A DNA stretch of 64,000 nucleotides from positions 24,395,717-24,459,716 of the forward strand of contig OY986966.1 in assembly GCA_963920575.1 (NCBI GenBank), in the 5' to 3' direction. The notes under the pieces are model-generated. The model was not told the DNA's origin, searched no databases, and was given only the letters and a program-made list of their open reading frames with translations. Positions 10,301 to 22,500 of this stretch are shown here, piece by piece. The translations under genes and the position numbers were made by a program. Source of the DNA: Narthecium ossifragum (lineage: Eukaryota; Streptophyta; Magnoliopsida; Dioscoreales; Nartheciaceae). The number at the start of each line of letters is the position of its first letter. The stretch's first letter is position 1.

Positions 10301-13300
10301 CTTGTCAATACCGTTGGTATTATAAACGGTATTACGCTATTTTATTTGAATGGCTCATGTAAATTTAGTCAATTTTTTTAAAAAAACATTTTTGATTTTC
10401 TCTTCTGCTCAGGGAAGCAATTGGAAAGATTCTAGCACGGGGACACAGCCGTGTTCCTGTCTACTCAGGAAGTCCCAAAAACATTATTGGGCTTCTGCTG
10501 GTGGGTGATGATAGATTACTTCCTTCATTGATATTTTATTTAAAATTGGCATGATAATGGCTGATGAACTTTGTCTGATTTGGCATATTGCTATCTGGAT
10601 GCAGGTCAAAAGTCTTCTTACTGTTCGTGCTGAGACTGAGACACCTGTTAGCGCTGTTTCCATCAGGAGAATTCCAAGGTATCGAAATTGCACCATATGA
10701 TATAACACTTGAGCATGATCAGATAGTTCATAGATGATTAAGATCTTCATATGTAACATTTTGTCAGAGTTCCGGCAGATATGCCTCTGTATGACATACT
10801 GAATGAGTTCCAAAAGGGAAGCAGTCATATGGCTGCTGTTGTGAAGGCAAAGACAAAGACAAAGAACATTCTACTCACAGATGCAGACAATTTTGTAGAA
10901 TGCAAGGAAGCTGGTCTAGATTCTGCACTGACAAGTCCTTTACTGTGTAAAGTGGATGAAAAGTCAGATCGTGTTCTTGTTGACATAGAGAAGTTGCAAG
11001 ATAAATTGGCCATGAGTAACAAGCCAGCCAATTCGCAGCCAAATGATTTAGCAACAAGTACAGTAGCCCGTTTAATGGAGGATATTGAAGAAGGGGAGGT
11101 CATTGGCATAATCACCCTTGAGGATGTATTTGAAGAACTATTACAGGTAAGGAAAATTGTCATTACCATCACATGTTAGTCATTGGAGTCTTTGATTCAT
11201 GTTCAACTGCTTAAACGTGAAAACTACGGTATGTCTGTGCCTGTGAATTCTCTTTAGCTCAATTTTTACCATCTTCTATGACAAATAGCACTTAAGAATG
11301 ACTTGGTGGTCTCTAAAACAATTGCTTATAAAGTAACATCTTAGTAAGGTAAGAAGCAATGTCTATTCAGTAAAGCTTCATGTAATTATGTGATTCTTGA
11401 AAAAGAGAACTGAACCACTTTGTAATTCAGATTTTGAATATATGTAACTCCCAATGCTGACCATTGTGAAAATTTCTCCATGAAATGTAGTATGTTCTAA
11501 CATAACTTCGCTCGAGGAAATTATTGGGCCAATGATGACAAAATAACCTCCTCTTTACCCATTGCTGCTTCTCATTTCTGATTTGTCTGACATATCTACT
11601 CATCTCATTTCGTGGCTTTTTAGTTACTGACAAGATGACAACAATTGTTCCTGCTGCAGGAGGAAATCGTTGACGAGACAGATGAGTATGTCGATGTGCA
11701 CAAAAGGTTAGGCCCGGAGGGATAATTATTTTCAATTCTTTAAATGAGAAATTACAATTTCTTCAGTTTCTTGGTTGCTGAAAGTACTTAATTATCTCAT
11801 ATTCTTTTCGGCAGGATACGTGTGGCTGCCGCCGCCGCAGCCTCATCTGTTGCGAGGGCTCCATCAGTGAGGAGGCTTACTGGTCAAAAGGCCGCGGTAT
11901 GCTACTTACCTTGTAGTTTCTTTTCTACTAGCAGCCTTCGGTTTCTCAGGGAAAAAGAATTTCAGTGGTCATCATTAGAAACTTAAAGCCTTAATTTGGA
12001 TGGAGCCAACTGTATAGTGCGAATTAGCCGGCTATGAGTTTATAGAAATGAGTAACATGCAGAGAACTCCCAACTTGAGGGGTGTAAACGAGCCGAACTC
12101 GATCGAATTTGGGCCAGCTCGAAATTGTAAGAGCATGGCTCGAGTTCGACTCGAGCTGGGAACTCCTGACTCGAGTTCGGCTTGGTTCAAAATCGAGCTA
12201 GCTCGAGGTCGGCTTGCGTCCTTTACCGGTGTGTGTGTGTGTGTGTGTGTGTGTGGGGGGGGGGGGGCTCATAGAAGTCAGATCTCGGCACAAACCCTCT
12301 TCGACGAAGGAGATCAGGGCAGCGCGTCGGGGCAGTGGCGAGAAGAGGTCCAGGGAGGTCAGAAATGAGCTCCCTCGATGATGGGAGAGGCCGACGCGAT
12401 GGTCTTGGCGAGGTCGGACGGAGCTCGGGGGTGCGCGAGTCCGAAGGCGGTGGCGAAGCTTGGCAGCGGCTAGGTGAAGGGGTCGGGTGGTGACTGGGGC
12501 TTAGTTGGCGAGGTGGTTGTCGGAGATGGAGGTCGAGATCAGGAGTTGGGAGGGAAGGAGGAGTCCGTTGAGGAGGGGGACTTGCAGGAGAGAGGAGTTG
12601 GGGGTGTTTGATCTACAGTGGAGATCTAGTGGGTGATGGATCTGACGGTTGGAATCTAACATAAGGGGATTTTGATAGACGGGTGTGGTGAGAGGTTATG
12701 GTAGCTAAGACTATCAACGGCCGTTCTTATCCGATCTCATAATAGTAATTATTAAAGCCTACTTTAAAAGGGGACCACTCCACCAATCCATATCAAAGAT
12801 CTTCTTGCATACAAACGAGTCCAGACGCACCATTGATGCTCACATACACATACATATTAGTGGGCACGGTTATATATATCATCCTTATATAACAGGATGA
12901 TTAAGAAGTTAATCTTTGATTTGTCCTACCTGGCGTCTTACGTGACAGATATATCCTATGTGGCCCCTGATGTGGAGGGGTAATAGTGGGGGAGGGGGGA
13001 GTTAGGAGGGGTTAGTGGGGAGTTATGAGGGGAGATGGTGGTTACCCTACCAAGTGGCAGGGGACCCCACTAGTATATATATATATATGGTGGGCCCTGG
13101 CATGGATAATCATCCACCCCCATTATCTTCTCTCTATCTTTTCAGTCATTTTACTTTGGTTGCATCATAAAACTTTCCCTTATATAGTAGACAACTAGGT
13201 GGCCCCCCATCACCTAGCACGGGTGACCACCCACACGCCACTATCCTCTCTCTCTCTCTCTATTCAGCCGTTATCCTTTCCTTTGGTTATGACATGGCAT

Positions 13301-13610
13301 ATACCACATCATAAATCATTTACTTATATATATACTAGGTGGACCCCGTGTCACCTGGCATGGCTAACCACCCACCCCTTCTCTCTCTCCTTTCTCTCTC
13401 TCTATAATAACCATCCTTACGCCACGTGTGTGTCACGTTAGAAATTGGCTATGACGTGGCTATAACTCAACAAATGGCCCCCTACACTATCCTCTCTCTC
13501 TCTCTCCCTCTCTATTTATTTGGCTACAACCCTATGCCACGTGTGCATGTCACGCGTGCATAATTTTATGACTTGGATTACGACTCATATGTCACGGCAT
13601 AAAAGCTGAT

Positions 13611-13675
<65 letters not shown>

Positions 13676-14438
13676 TCGTGTCACCTGTCACGGGTAATCA
13701 CCATCCCCATACTCCTCTCTCTCTCCTAACCACCCGCTAAGTATCAACCTCCACTACTAGTTATATAAGATCAAGTGCATTCTATCATGGTTGATGATGT
13801 CCGATCCAAGTTATGTTATGATATATCAGGCGATCGAGACGAAGTCACGTGGAAGGGAGTAGTGGAGGGTGATAGTTAGCAGGTGGTTAGGAGAGAGAGA
13901 GAGGAGTAATGGGGGTGGTGGCTATCCGTGTCAAGTGGTACGGGGCCAACCTAGTATATATAAATATATAGTCGACCTATATCGAGTCGAACTCGAGTGC
14001 TCAAGTCGTTTATATTTCAATCTTAAAATTTTGGCTCATGTTCAACTCATTAATAAACAAACAAGTCGAATTCGAGCTGAATATTGAACCGAACTTGATT
14101 AGCGTGCGAACCACGAGCTGGATTGACACCCCTACCCCCGAGTGACCGTTGACCTAATTATTTCTTGTTGAGACAATACCCTTTAACTTTGCCATCATGT
14201 CCTTCTTCAAAGAAATTAGGAAATAGGAAGCTTAAGAGAATAGGACAGCAGAAGTGTCTGATATTGCTTTTGAGCATGATTTGGTTTTACCTGTAATACT
14301 CTTTTTGCCTTTTAGGGTGCACAAAGCCGACAAGGACAACAACCTACCGGAGGCTTCAGAAAATCCATTGAAGGGGATTCTATTTCATCAAAAAATCAAT
14401 CGGATCTCACGGAACCGCTGCTAGCAAACAAGAGATAG
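4318..14438 (+). CDS. DUF21/CBS-domain (CNNM-like) membrane protein
   Basis: I join 13 exons: 4318-4564, 5145-5221, 6529-6612, 6713-6826, 7731-7814, 7916-7987, 9988-10055, 10413-10500, 10605-10678, 10768-11146, 11660-11706, 11815-11896, 14316-14438. All introns are GT-AG and the joined frame is open for 512 residues, near the usual length of plant DUF21 proteins. Exons 1-4 (about residues 30-174) hold the DUF21 region with four hydrophobic segments, including [17 protein letters not shown] and [15 protein letters not shown] Bateman module of two CBS domains follows (about 227-445), from [14 protein letters not shown] through [12 protein letters not shown] to [20 protein letters not shown], with a hydrophilic insert between the halves. 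The tail is Ala/Ser-rich. The family is related to animal CNNM and bacterial CorB/CorC proteins, linked to Mg2+ transport; transport by this protein is inference. The ATG is the first in frame after a leader starting near 4200. Confidence 0.92.
9230..9492. repeat. Tandem duplication of 132 bp in intron 6 of the CNNM-like gene
   Basis: Two adjacent copies start with TGGATGTATAAGTAGCC at 9230 and 9362 and differ at about a dozen positions. Part of the preceding sequence (TCCAATATGCTCATATCTCA) also resembles the stretch near 9000, so this intron grew by local duplication. No coding meaning. Confidence 0.85.
12228..12267. repeat. (GT)n run followed by (G)n
   Basis: A GT dinucleotide run passes directly into a run of about 13 G, inside the hAT-like insertion. 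Confidence 0.9.
12880..13980. repeat. Cluster of CT-rich MITE-like repeats in opposite orientations
   Basis: Units of about 140 bp share a core like GGTGGACCCCGTGTCACCTGGCA, then ACCACCCACCCC, then a CT run. Forward copies begin near 13190, 13335 and 13672. Reverse-complement copies occupy about 12950-13080 and 13840-13960. Related copies outside this gene lie at about 28250-28450 and 36460-36660. Frequent short TATATA runs mark the joints. Confidence 0.65.
13612..13674. repeat. (TA)n microsatellite
   Basis: A pure TA run of about 31 units inside the hAT-like insertion. Confidence 0.95.
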
Positions 14439-14655
14439 AAGTTGCAGATTGTGAAGATTTATTTTATGAGGACTTCCTTGTCCACACCAATTTTCATCTA
14501 TAGTAATGTTACAACGACGAGCTCAAGACGCTATTAGCAATGGAGTACTCCCTTCTTGTCATCACCTTTGTATTTTGTATTTTTCTTTTTTCTTTTTTCT
14601 TTTCTCTCTTTTTTCCCCTGTAAGTATGTGGAACAGGTCGTGTAATTTATAGTCC

Positions 14656-14661
14656 AATAAA
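14656..14661 (+). terminator. Candidate polyadenylation signal of the CNNM-like gene
   Basis: AATAAA lies 218 bp after the stop codon, downstream of a T-rich stretch (14560-14620). Spacing and context suit a plant 3' end; the actual cleavage site is not known. Confidence 0.5.
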
Positions 14662-14835
14662 ACGGTAGATGGATGGTCATAGTTTCCTATCCGAAGCGTA
14701 TTTTGCAAGGGCTTTTGCAAATACCTCTCATCTTACAGCTATATCTTGTTGTTATTTGCCTTGTCTCCTCTGTTTTAGTGGCTCTCTTTGGAGAAAAAAA
14801 AGCCCCTTAGCATGAATTTCTTAACAAAATCAATT

Positions 14836-17800
14836 TTTTTTGGACAGTTAAGCCGCAGCTAAGACGACTACAGGGCAATCATCCTACCCTAGCACGAGCC
14901 TGACGAGCAATCTCGTCGGCCCTTCTATTCTCCTCCCTGGGTATATAGACAATAGAAAAGTCAGAAAAAACATTAAGCCTCCACCAAACATCGAGAAGTG
15001 CATGTCTGCAGCCCGCCAGAATTGGCGCTTTCCCACGAACCATTTCAACTGTTTTCCTCGAATCACTCTCGACCACCACACGGCGCACCCCCCGACTCCC
15101 TGCAGCTTGCACAACAAGTAAAATGGCACATAACTCAGCCTGCACCACAGAGTTCACCACTGTTGTTCCACCAATTTCCCATATGACCTCTTGCCCTTCA
15201 TCACAGGTGACTCCTAACCCAGCCACTCTAATGCCTTCCTTTGACACAGATGCATCCACCTTCAATCGGGCTCCTTGCCATCCCCCCTGCACCTCGAATG
15301 GCCGTTACCTTTGATTGAGCATCAAGTATTCTTTTACCTGCCACAAAATCCTTCTGACCAAGGACCTAAGATCATCAGCATCCTCCTTGTATAGAATCTT
15401 ACATCTACGCTTCCATAGCAACCACATAGTATATGCCACAGTAGCTTTAAGCCTCCAAATATTATCTGTCTTGTTCGATTTTCTAAAAAGCTGAAAGCAA
15501 AAATCCAGGTTTAAATCTTCATTCAACACACCATACCTGGACAGAACTTGTTCCCAAACTCCCTTGGCAAACATGCATCCAAAAAGCACATGATGGATGT
15601 CCTCCACCTCCAGACTGCAACACGGACAACAGATCTCACTGGTCAAATGCAAGGCCCATAATTTATCTCTAGTCGGCAGTTTCCCATGAGCACATTTCCA
15701 TAAAAACTGTCACACCCTTTCCCCTCCAGGGACCCTCCAAATGCTCCACCAGTCCACATCTGAGACTTGACTCCATGGAGAATTGGCTTCCAGAAATTAA
15801 TAGCATGACTTGGTGGAGATCTCCCCTCCAGCTCCCCAGGCCCACCGGGGTCTTCCTCCATCCTCACTTGGGCCAACATGAATAGAGCGTATAACTTCGA
15901 CCAAGGAAGGATGAAGCAGGCAAGACAGAGCAGTGGAAGACCAACACCCATTACAATCCAAGAGATCACTAACCTTCATTGTGGTATCCTGGTAAGCGAC
16001 ATCGAACATGTATCTAGAATTCTTCAGTGGCCCATCCAAGAGCCACCAGTCCTCAAACACCCTTGCGCAGCTCCCTTGCTGGACTGGCCAACGCAGGCCA
16101 TTCCTCAACAGCTCTGAAGCTTTACAAATAGACTTCCACATCAACGAGGACTTGGCAGGGGCTTCCTTGGATGGCAGGCCTTGGGGTATCTTGTATTTAT
16201 CCCGAACCACCCTAGTCCATATAGTGTCAGCATCCTCCAGCAATCTTGAGGCACGACGCATTCGCAGAGCTTTCTGCCAAGTACAGAGATCTTTTAACCC
16301 AAGCCCTCCCATAGTTTTAGCTTTGCATACCTGATCCCAAGCAACAACCGAGAGACCTCCCCGACGCCCGTTCCATATGAACTGCCTAATCATCCTCTCG
16401 ATACACCGAAGAATCGAGACAGGTACGGGAATAGCTGACATCATGTACACAGGAAGAGACTGCAGCACTGCCTTTGCTAAGGTCACCCTACCGGCCTCTG
16501 CGAGCTTCCGAGCACTCCATGAAGAAATTCTGTTTTGCACAGCCTCAACAAGAAAGTTAAAATCTGGAAGCTTTAGCCGGCCATGGTCAAGAGGCACGCC
16601 AAGATAGTGCCAAACACCAACCTTCTCCCCAAAGCCCAAGTACTTTGTCACTCTCCTTTTCCTTCGCTCGGAGATTTTTGGTGAAAACTTAACACTGGAC
16701 TTCTCCGGATTAATCTCCAAACCAGAAATGCCCTTGTAACGCCGCAGCACATTCAACAGCTTCTGGGCTTCCTCCCTCCCGGCCTTAGTAATGAAGAGAC
16801 AGTCATCGGCAAACAGGAGATGACTCAATCCAACCCTCCCTCGATCTAATTTGAGACCTTCCAGAGCAAACAACGGTTGCTGCAGCAGCCTAGTGAGGAC
16901 CTCTTGCATAAGAATGAAGATGTAAGGTGAAAGAGGATCCCCCTGCCTCAACCCCCTACCAGAGTTGAAGAACCCCGAGACACGGTCATTGATAATCATG
17001 GAGAATTTGGCCGATGTAACACATTCAACTATCCACTGAATCCACACCTCTGGAAATTTCATCTGCCTAAGGACCCTCTCGATCATGCGCCAGCTTACCG
17101 AGTCATACGCGGCCTTGAGATCCACCTTAACTGCCATAAGAGCCTCATCTTTAGATGCCACACGAAGAGAATGCATTGCTTCCTGGGCCGCCCCAATATT
17201 ATCGAGAATAGATCGCCCAGCGATGAAAGCTGACTGCTCGACACTGATAAGGGAACCCATCAGCGGCTTCAACCTATTGGCGAGGATGGAGGATATTATC
17301 TTATAGCTCGCATTACACAAACTAACCGGTCGAAAATCCTTTACTCTCCGGGGATTCTTGACCTTTGGAATGAAGCATACAAAAGTATTATTCCAACCGG
17401 CTGGAAGCTTTCCTGTGAGAAAGAAAGATCGAACCAGCAAGCAGATATCCTCTTTGAGCACATCCCAATACCTACTGTACATCTCACTAGGTATACCATC
17501 CGGCCCAGGTACCTTGTTGCACCCCATATGAAACACTGCACTCTTGATTTCATCATCAGTAACCTCCATAAGCAAAGAGCTGGCCTCATCAGAATTAATA
17601 GAGGGGAGAACTGGAAGGCCCACCTCTCTCCTTCAATCAGAGCACTTCCACAAAGTAGTGAAGTAATTCTGAAATACTTCAACAACCTCCTGCTGATCAA
17701 CAACCACCACCCCATCCTCTTTTCTTATCTCCCCTATCCTAGATGAAGAAGAAGAGGAGGAGACAGAACGATGAAAGAATTGAGAATTCTCGTCGCCATC

Positions 17801-18607
17801 CTTAACCCACTTCCTTCTGCCATTTTGAGCTTGAAATTGATCATGTTGGACTTGAAGGGCAACCAGCTTATTCTCAAGTTCCCGCATTCTCTCTTCAAGT
17901 TCAACAGTAAGTTGAGCTTCTTCTTCCATAAGATAAAGTCCCTGCAACTGTTGGATAAGAACTTCTTGTGAATTAAAGAGGTCAAAGGTATCATGCTTGC
18001 TCCAGTCCTTTACATTGGCCTTGATCTCCTTCATTCTTCCACGAAACACATACTGCCGCGATCCCTTTCGACTGCGTCTCCAAGAATGCTTCACAACACG
18101 TTTGAACTCCGGTGTATCTAGCCAAAATTGCTGCAATCTAAAGACCGAAGGGCCCGCGGTTTCTCTTTCGCCTCAAGGCAAACAAGTAATGGTATGTGAT
18201 CAGACCCTAATCTGTGAAGATGGAGAACTTCCGCATCAGGGAACCACCCACGCCAAGCACGATTACAGAGTGCTCTGTCCAGGCGCTCCAGTACACACAA
18301 GGGCCCCGTCCGACGATTGCTCCAGGTGAAAGAAGGACCACGAAAGCCCAGATCAACCAGCTTACCCATCGCGATGAACTTAAGAAAATCCTGTACTGCT
18401 CTGGAATATCTGAAAGGTCTACCGCCCCTTTTCTCAGAAGGAGCAGCCAGAACATTAAAATCGCCCACCATCAAGTGAGGCCAACCAAAGTCTTCAATCT
18501 GCTGAAGTATCGCCCAAAATTCCAGCCTCTCCCTCCAGGTACGAGCCCCATAAATGATCGACAGAAACCACTGTCCGTACCGCGCTGAGGTGAAGACACC
18601 ATGGATT
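14836..18607 (-). mobile_element. 5'-truncated LINE retrotransposon
   Basis: A non-LTR element read on the minus strand. It starts inside the endonuclease domain near 18597 and ends in a short A tail (T run at 14834-14841 on the plus strand). AAATCAATT occurs at 14827-14835 and at 18608-18616, a candidate 9-bp target duplication that would put the element between the CNNM-like and CUE genes. ORF1 is missing because of the 5' truncation, the usual result of incomplete reverse transcription at insertion. Confidence 0.85.
14879..18597 (-). pseudogene. LINE ORF2: endonuclease, reverse transcriptase, zinc-finger region and RNase H, broken
   Basis: Reading 5' to 3' on the minus strand: a partial endonuclease (18597-18118) with MVGDFN, RLDRAL and SDHIPL; a linker (18136-17633); the reverse transcriptase (17623-15797) with KVPGPDGIPSEMY, FRPVSLCN, RQGDPLSPYIFIL and the catalytic FADD near 16810; a zf-RVT-like segment with CPCC and HHVLFGC (15652-15305); and an RNase H domain (15292-14879) that keeps its four acidic residues (VDAS, QAELC, ESDS, RADE). 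It is damaged by a frame change near 18120-18136, an in-frame stop at 17633-17635, and stops or frame changes between about 15800 and 15650. It cannot make a whole protein. The combination of an L1-type RT with a C-terminal plant RNase H is common in plant LINEs. Confidence 0.9.
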
Positions 18608-18616
18608 AAATCAATT

Positions 18617-19050
18617 ACTTTTAGTTATTTTAATTCACTCAAATAATGATGATTAAATTATATTTGATTGGTCGATTGGTTGACGGTCGAATTCAGATTA
18701 GATAAGAGTGCAAGATTACAACAGAGGCATTTATGTATTTCAATTTCTTATAAGTATTTTAAGTTTTTAACTCATTCAAGAATCAATGACTAAATTACGA
18801 TCAATGCATTCTTAATTTTGTTGATTTATTTATTTTGAGTTGAATCCAGACTCGACAGGATTAAGATTGCGTTTATATTTTTAAATATTTTTGAGTCGAA
18901 AGATTAATTAAAAAATTCTTTTTATTGGGTTAATTGTTTAAAACTAAAATCCACGTATGCTTCATTTATTAATACGACGACCTCCAAGACTTGGCCATTA
19001 AGAAAAGGAAAACAATAGAGCAATAATAAATAATAATAAAAACCTAATAC
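18617..19050. other. AT-rich intergenic DNA and probable promoter of the CUE gene
   Basis: No coding signal. AT-rich to about 19045, then an abrupt change to a C/T-rich segment with CTCTTCCTCTCTCGAGCC and CCCTCCCCTCCCC, which looks like the core promoter and leader of the downstream gene. No clear TATA box was found. Confidence 0.5.
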
Positions 19051-19506
19051 GGGACCGTTGCCTCTTCCTCTCTCGAGCCTCCCTCGCGCCACTGGCTGCA
19101 TTCCCATCGCCCACGCGGCTCCTCTCCTTCTCTCCCCTCCCCTCCCCTCCCCGCTTCGGGTCTTGGGAAGAGCCTTTCTCAGCCGCATCGCCGCCTCCTC
19201 GTGGACTCCAACGGTCTCTCCGCCCTCCTTCTCTATCTCTCTACGTGTTTATCTTTTGTTTCCTTCTTAGATGACATCTCGATCACGCTGTGCTCCGATG
19301 TCGAGGTTTGTATCGGCGATCGGTTCGTCGGTCTCTGTTTCTCCTGGATTTTATGGATTCGGATTGAGGAATCGTTGTTTTCCGGCTTTATTTTGGTTTT
19401 GTTCACGGGTGATTTGATCCCTAATTCTGCAGGATTTGTTGCTTTGATCGATCTCAATTACTGTGTTTTGTTGCTTTTGTTTGTTTTCATTGTGTCGATA
19501 GGTTGG

Positions 19507-22500
19507 ATGGAAGTCATGGGGTTCAAGACGGTCTTCTCGGCTCTGCAGGATGTCTTCCCGCAGGTATGGAGGGTCGATTTGGTTTATGTATCTTTTATCT
19601 CTTGATTTGTTTTTACTGTGTCGTCGTTGTTTTGGATGCACCGATCTAGATGCAGCGTACGACTAGATGCTGTTTATGATGTTTGGGATTGAGACCGCAT
19701 TGACTTCCATTGTATTATGTTTAGTTAGACTCTTTCTAGTTCATGTGATTGTATATGTTCTGTGATGGTTGACTTGAGTCACACGCTATGTGAGATAGAT
19801 TTTCTATCATGCAATTATAATTGCCCTTCTTCATATCTGTCAAAGTGCAACTGCAGAGCTTACACAGAGTAGGCTTATCAACTGTGTTTCTTCTGTGCTT
19901 TTTCCTAGTGTTTTTGTGTCAAACCATGTGAATTTCGTCTAGTGAAATTATGTGCCACTTATTATGCAATTATGGGCGTACATAATCTTGAAGTTACTGC
20001 AATGATAAATGTGTGTGGGATTTATGCACTGCTGATAATGTGGCACCGTAAAAGATATGCAATTTGAGTGTGGGGTTTTCAATTGGGAATGAATTACCAC
20101 GGAAGTTGGTTTCATTGCTCTTTTGTATTAGTGAGAGATAGAGTTTGTTAGAGTGAGTGAATTTAAAGTCTCTTATCTCTGTGGTTCTGAGTGAATGTAT
20201 TCATGGATGGCCTATCCTTTGGTTTATGGGCATGATATATTAGTTAAATCCTTTGTTTTAGTTGGCCATTGATCAAGATGTAGTGGTCAGTGATTTGAAT
20301 GGACAGTTTGTATATCGTTCTTTCCTTTTATATGGAAATTTGACCGCATGATTAGTGCAAAGTGGAATGTTTCTGTTAGTTCCCTTCTAGATTTGAGTAC
20401 GAAATTGGAATAATTTTGCCAAGCATATTATGTTGAAATTCTTTAAAATCAAGGACATGAATCATGTGTTGTAGGTGATGCAGGTAAGAAGAATTATACT
20501 TTAATGGCACTGGGCTAGAGATACAAAAATGGGCAATACTTGTCATATTTTTCCCCATATGGTTAGGGTTGTTATGGAACTTTTGAGTTGCCTAGTCCTT
20601 ATGAAACCAAGTCTTTGCAGTTCTGAGATTGGAGCAATATATTACATCTTTATTGAAAATCAAGCATGACTTTCTTTTTTATGCTAGATGTAATTTAATA
20701 TGTAAGGCACTGTGTGTGCGCGCGCTGTAAGTGATGGTTGCAACGAATGTTCTATCTGATAACTATCACATTATTATTTTCCAAGAATTGAGAGTATGAT
20801 ATTCTCTACCATGTAACTGAGATAAAAGCTAACTTCTTGAATGTTTGGGTCATTGCTTATCTTGGTCTGGATCCTCTTAAGATGTGATTACTGTTGCTAT
20901 CGGAGGTTTTTTTTTTAATTAGTTATCACGGATTAGCTTGCTGGTGGCACGTGTCTTCCATAAATATGGTGTTGACTGTTGATACCCTGTACGTAACTTG
21001 TGCCGACAGCGTGGTATCTCGTCAAGAGGAAATGTACTTAGCACAGACCCTGTGCCTACTGTTATCCATGACGACTATATAACCTAGATAATTCATGTCA
21101 ATGGTACCTTATTAATCTGCTGTCTTTTGACCAAAAGCAATTCTTTATCAGGATTTTAATATTGATGTGTGGCAACCTTTACTTTTATTTGGCTATAAGT
21201 GGCAGTTGATAAGTTTCATCCCTTTTCCCTGCAGGTTGACCTTCGCATTTTAAAGGCTGTTGCTATTGAACATTCTACGGATGTTGACGCAGCAGTGGAG
21301 TTTATACTTTTTGAAGTTCTACCTTCTTTAAGTGAACCAGAAACAGTGAATTACAATCTTCATGACACACATGGGATGGAACAACCATCTTCTGATGGTA
21401 AATTGATCAATGCTGTGATTTGAGATTCTTTTTTACTTGTGCATAATTTGCTTGACTTGGGAGTCGTGAACAATCTTGGGCCATTGCTTATGTAAACTAA
21501 TGTGCTCACTTTCTGGTCTGTGTTTTAGTAAGTTGTATGCATACTTGTAAGGATGGATATTGCCTCTGCATATGTGTTAGTAGGTCTCCAATTGTAGGTT
21601 TAATGTTATTTGAGCGTAGGCGAGTTTTTATGCAATAGGACTACCCCAAGTATGTATTCATGCATGTCTTTGCAGAATGCAGTCTAATAGTTCCTCACTT
21701 GTGAACTGTAGCTGGGCCAAATAAGCAGGTCAGTTCTTGGGGAGTTGAAGGAGTTGGAGAAAGTATTTCAAATATGCTTCCAGGGCCTAGTTCGTTAGCT
21801 CCTGAGTGTGATATGTTTGATGACCATACAAATGATGATCATGTTATTTCAAGACAGGCAAGGGAAGAGGTAGGTGAAGGCCCATATATTGGATTTGGAG
21901 GTGAGATGCTTCCTGAAGTTGGGGAAAATTCAGTTGTAACTTCAGAACCTGAAAATGTGGAGAAGGCAACACCTCTATTTGAGCATATTGGTAATTATTT
22001 TGAAGCTAATGCAAATCACTTGACTGAAGCTGTGCCTATGGGTTCATCATCTAATGTTTCTGGGGTAAACTATATTGATCAACTCGTAACCGGTAGAAAA
22101 CATGAAGAAGTCAGTTTATCAGACTATATCAGTCAATTATGTAAGAGTGCATTAGAAAATGTGTCTGAAACTGAATCTTATGACGCCGAAACGGCTGGGC
22201 AAGAAGATAATGGTACTATCTTAGCTGCTCATACCCGCAGTCAAGATGCCTCATTACTAGCTGAAGGTGAGCTGGCTTCACAGGAGCATGGAGCTGTTGA
22301 TCTGGACATCCGTACTATCTTTGCTGCTCATACCCACAGTCAAGATGCCTCATTACTAGTTGAAGGTGAGCTGGCTTCACAGGAGCATGGAGCTGTTGAT
22401 CTGGACATCGGTACCATCTTAGCTGCTCATACCCGCAGTCAAGATGGCTCATTACTAGTTGAAGGTGAGCTGGCTTCACAGGAGCATGGAGCTGTTGATC

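Larger units (their letters stand above)
12078..14133. mobile_element. hAT-like non-autonomous insertion in intron 12
   Basis: The ends read AGGGGTGTAAACGAGCC (12078) and, on the other strand, AGGGGTGTCAATCCAGCTCG (from 14133), an imperfect inverted repeat of the AGGGGTGT type common in plant hAT-related MITEs. No clear 8-bp target duplication flanks it, so the boundaries are tentative. The 2,056-bp body has no transposase. It contains simple repeats and several copies, in both orientations, of a CT-rich repeat family (see the entry at 12880). It accounts for most of the 2.4-kb last intron of the host gene. Confidence 0.5.
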
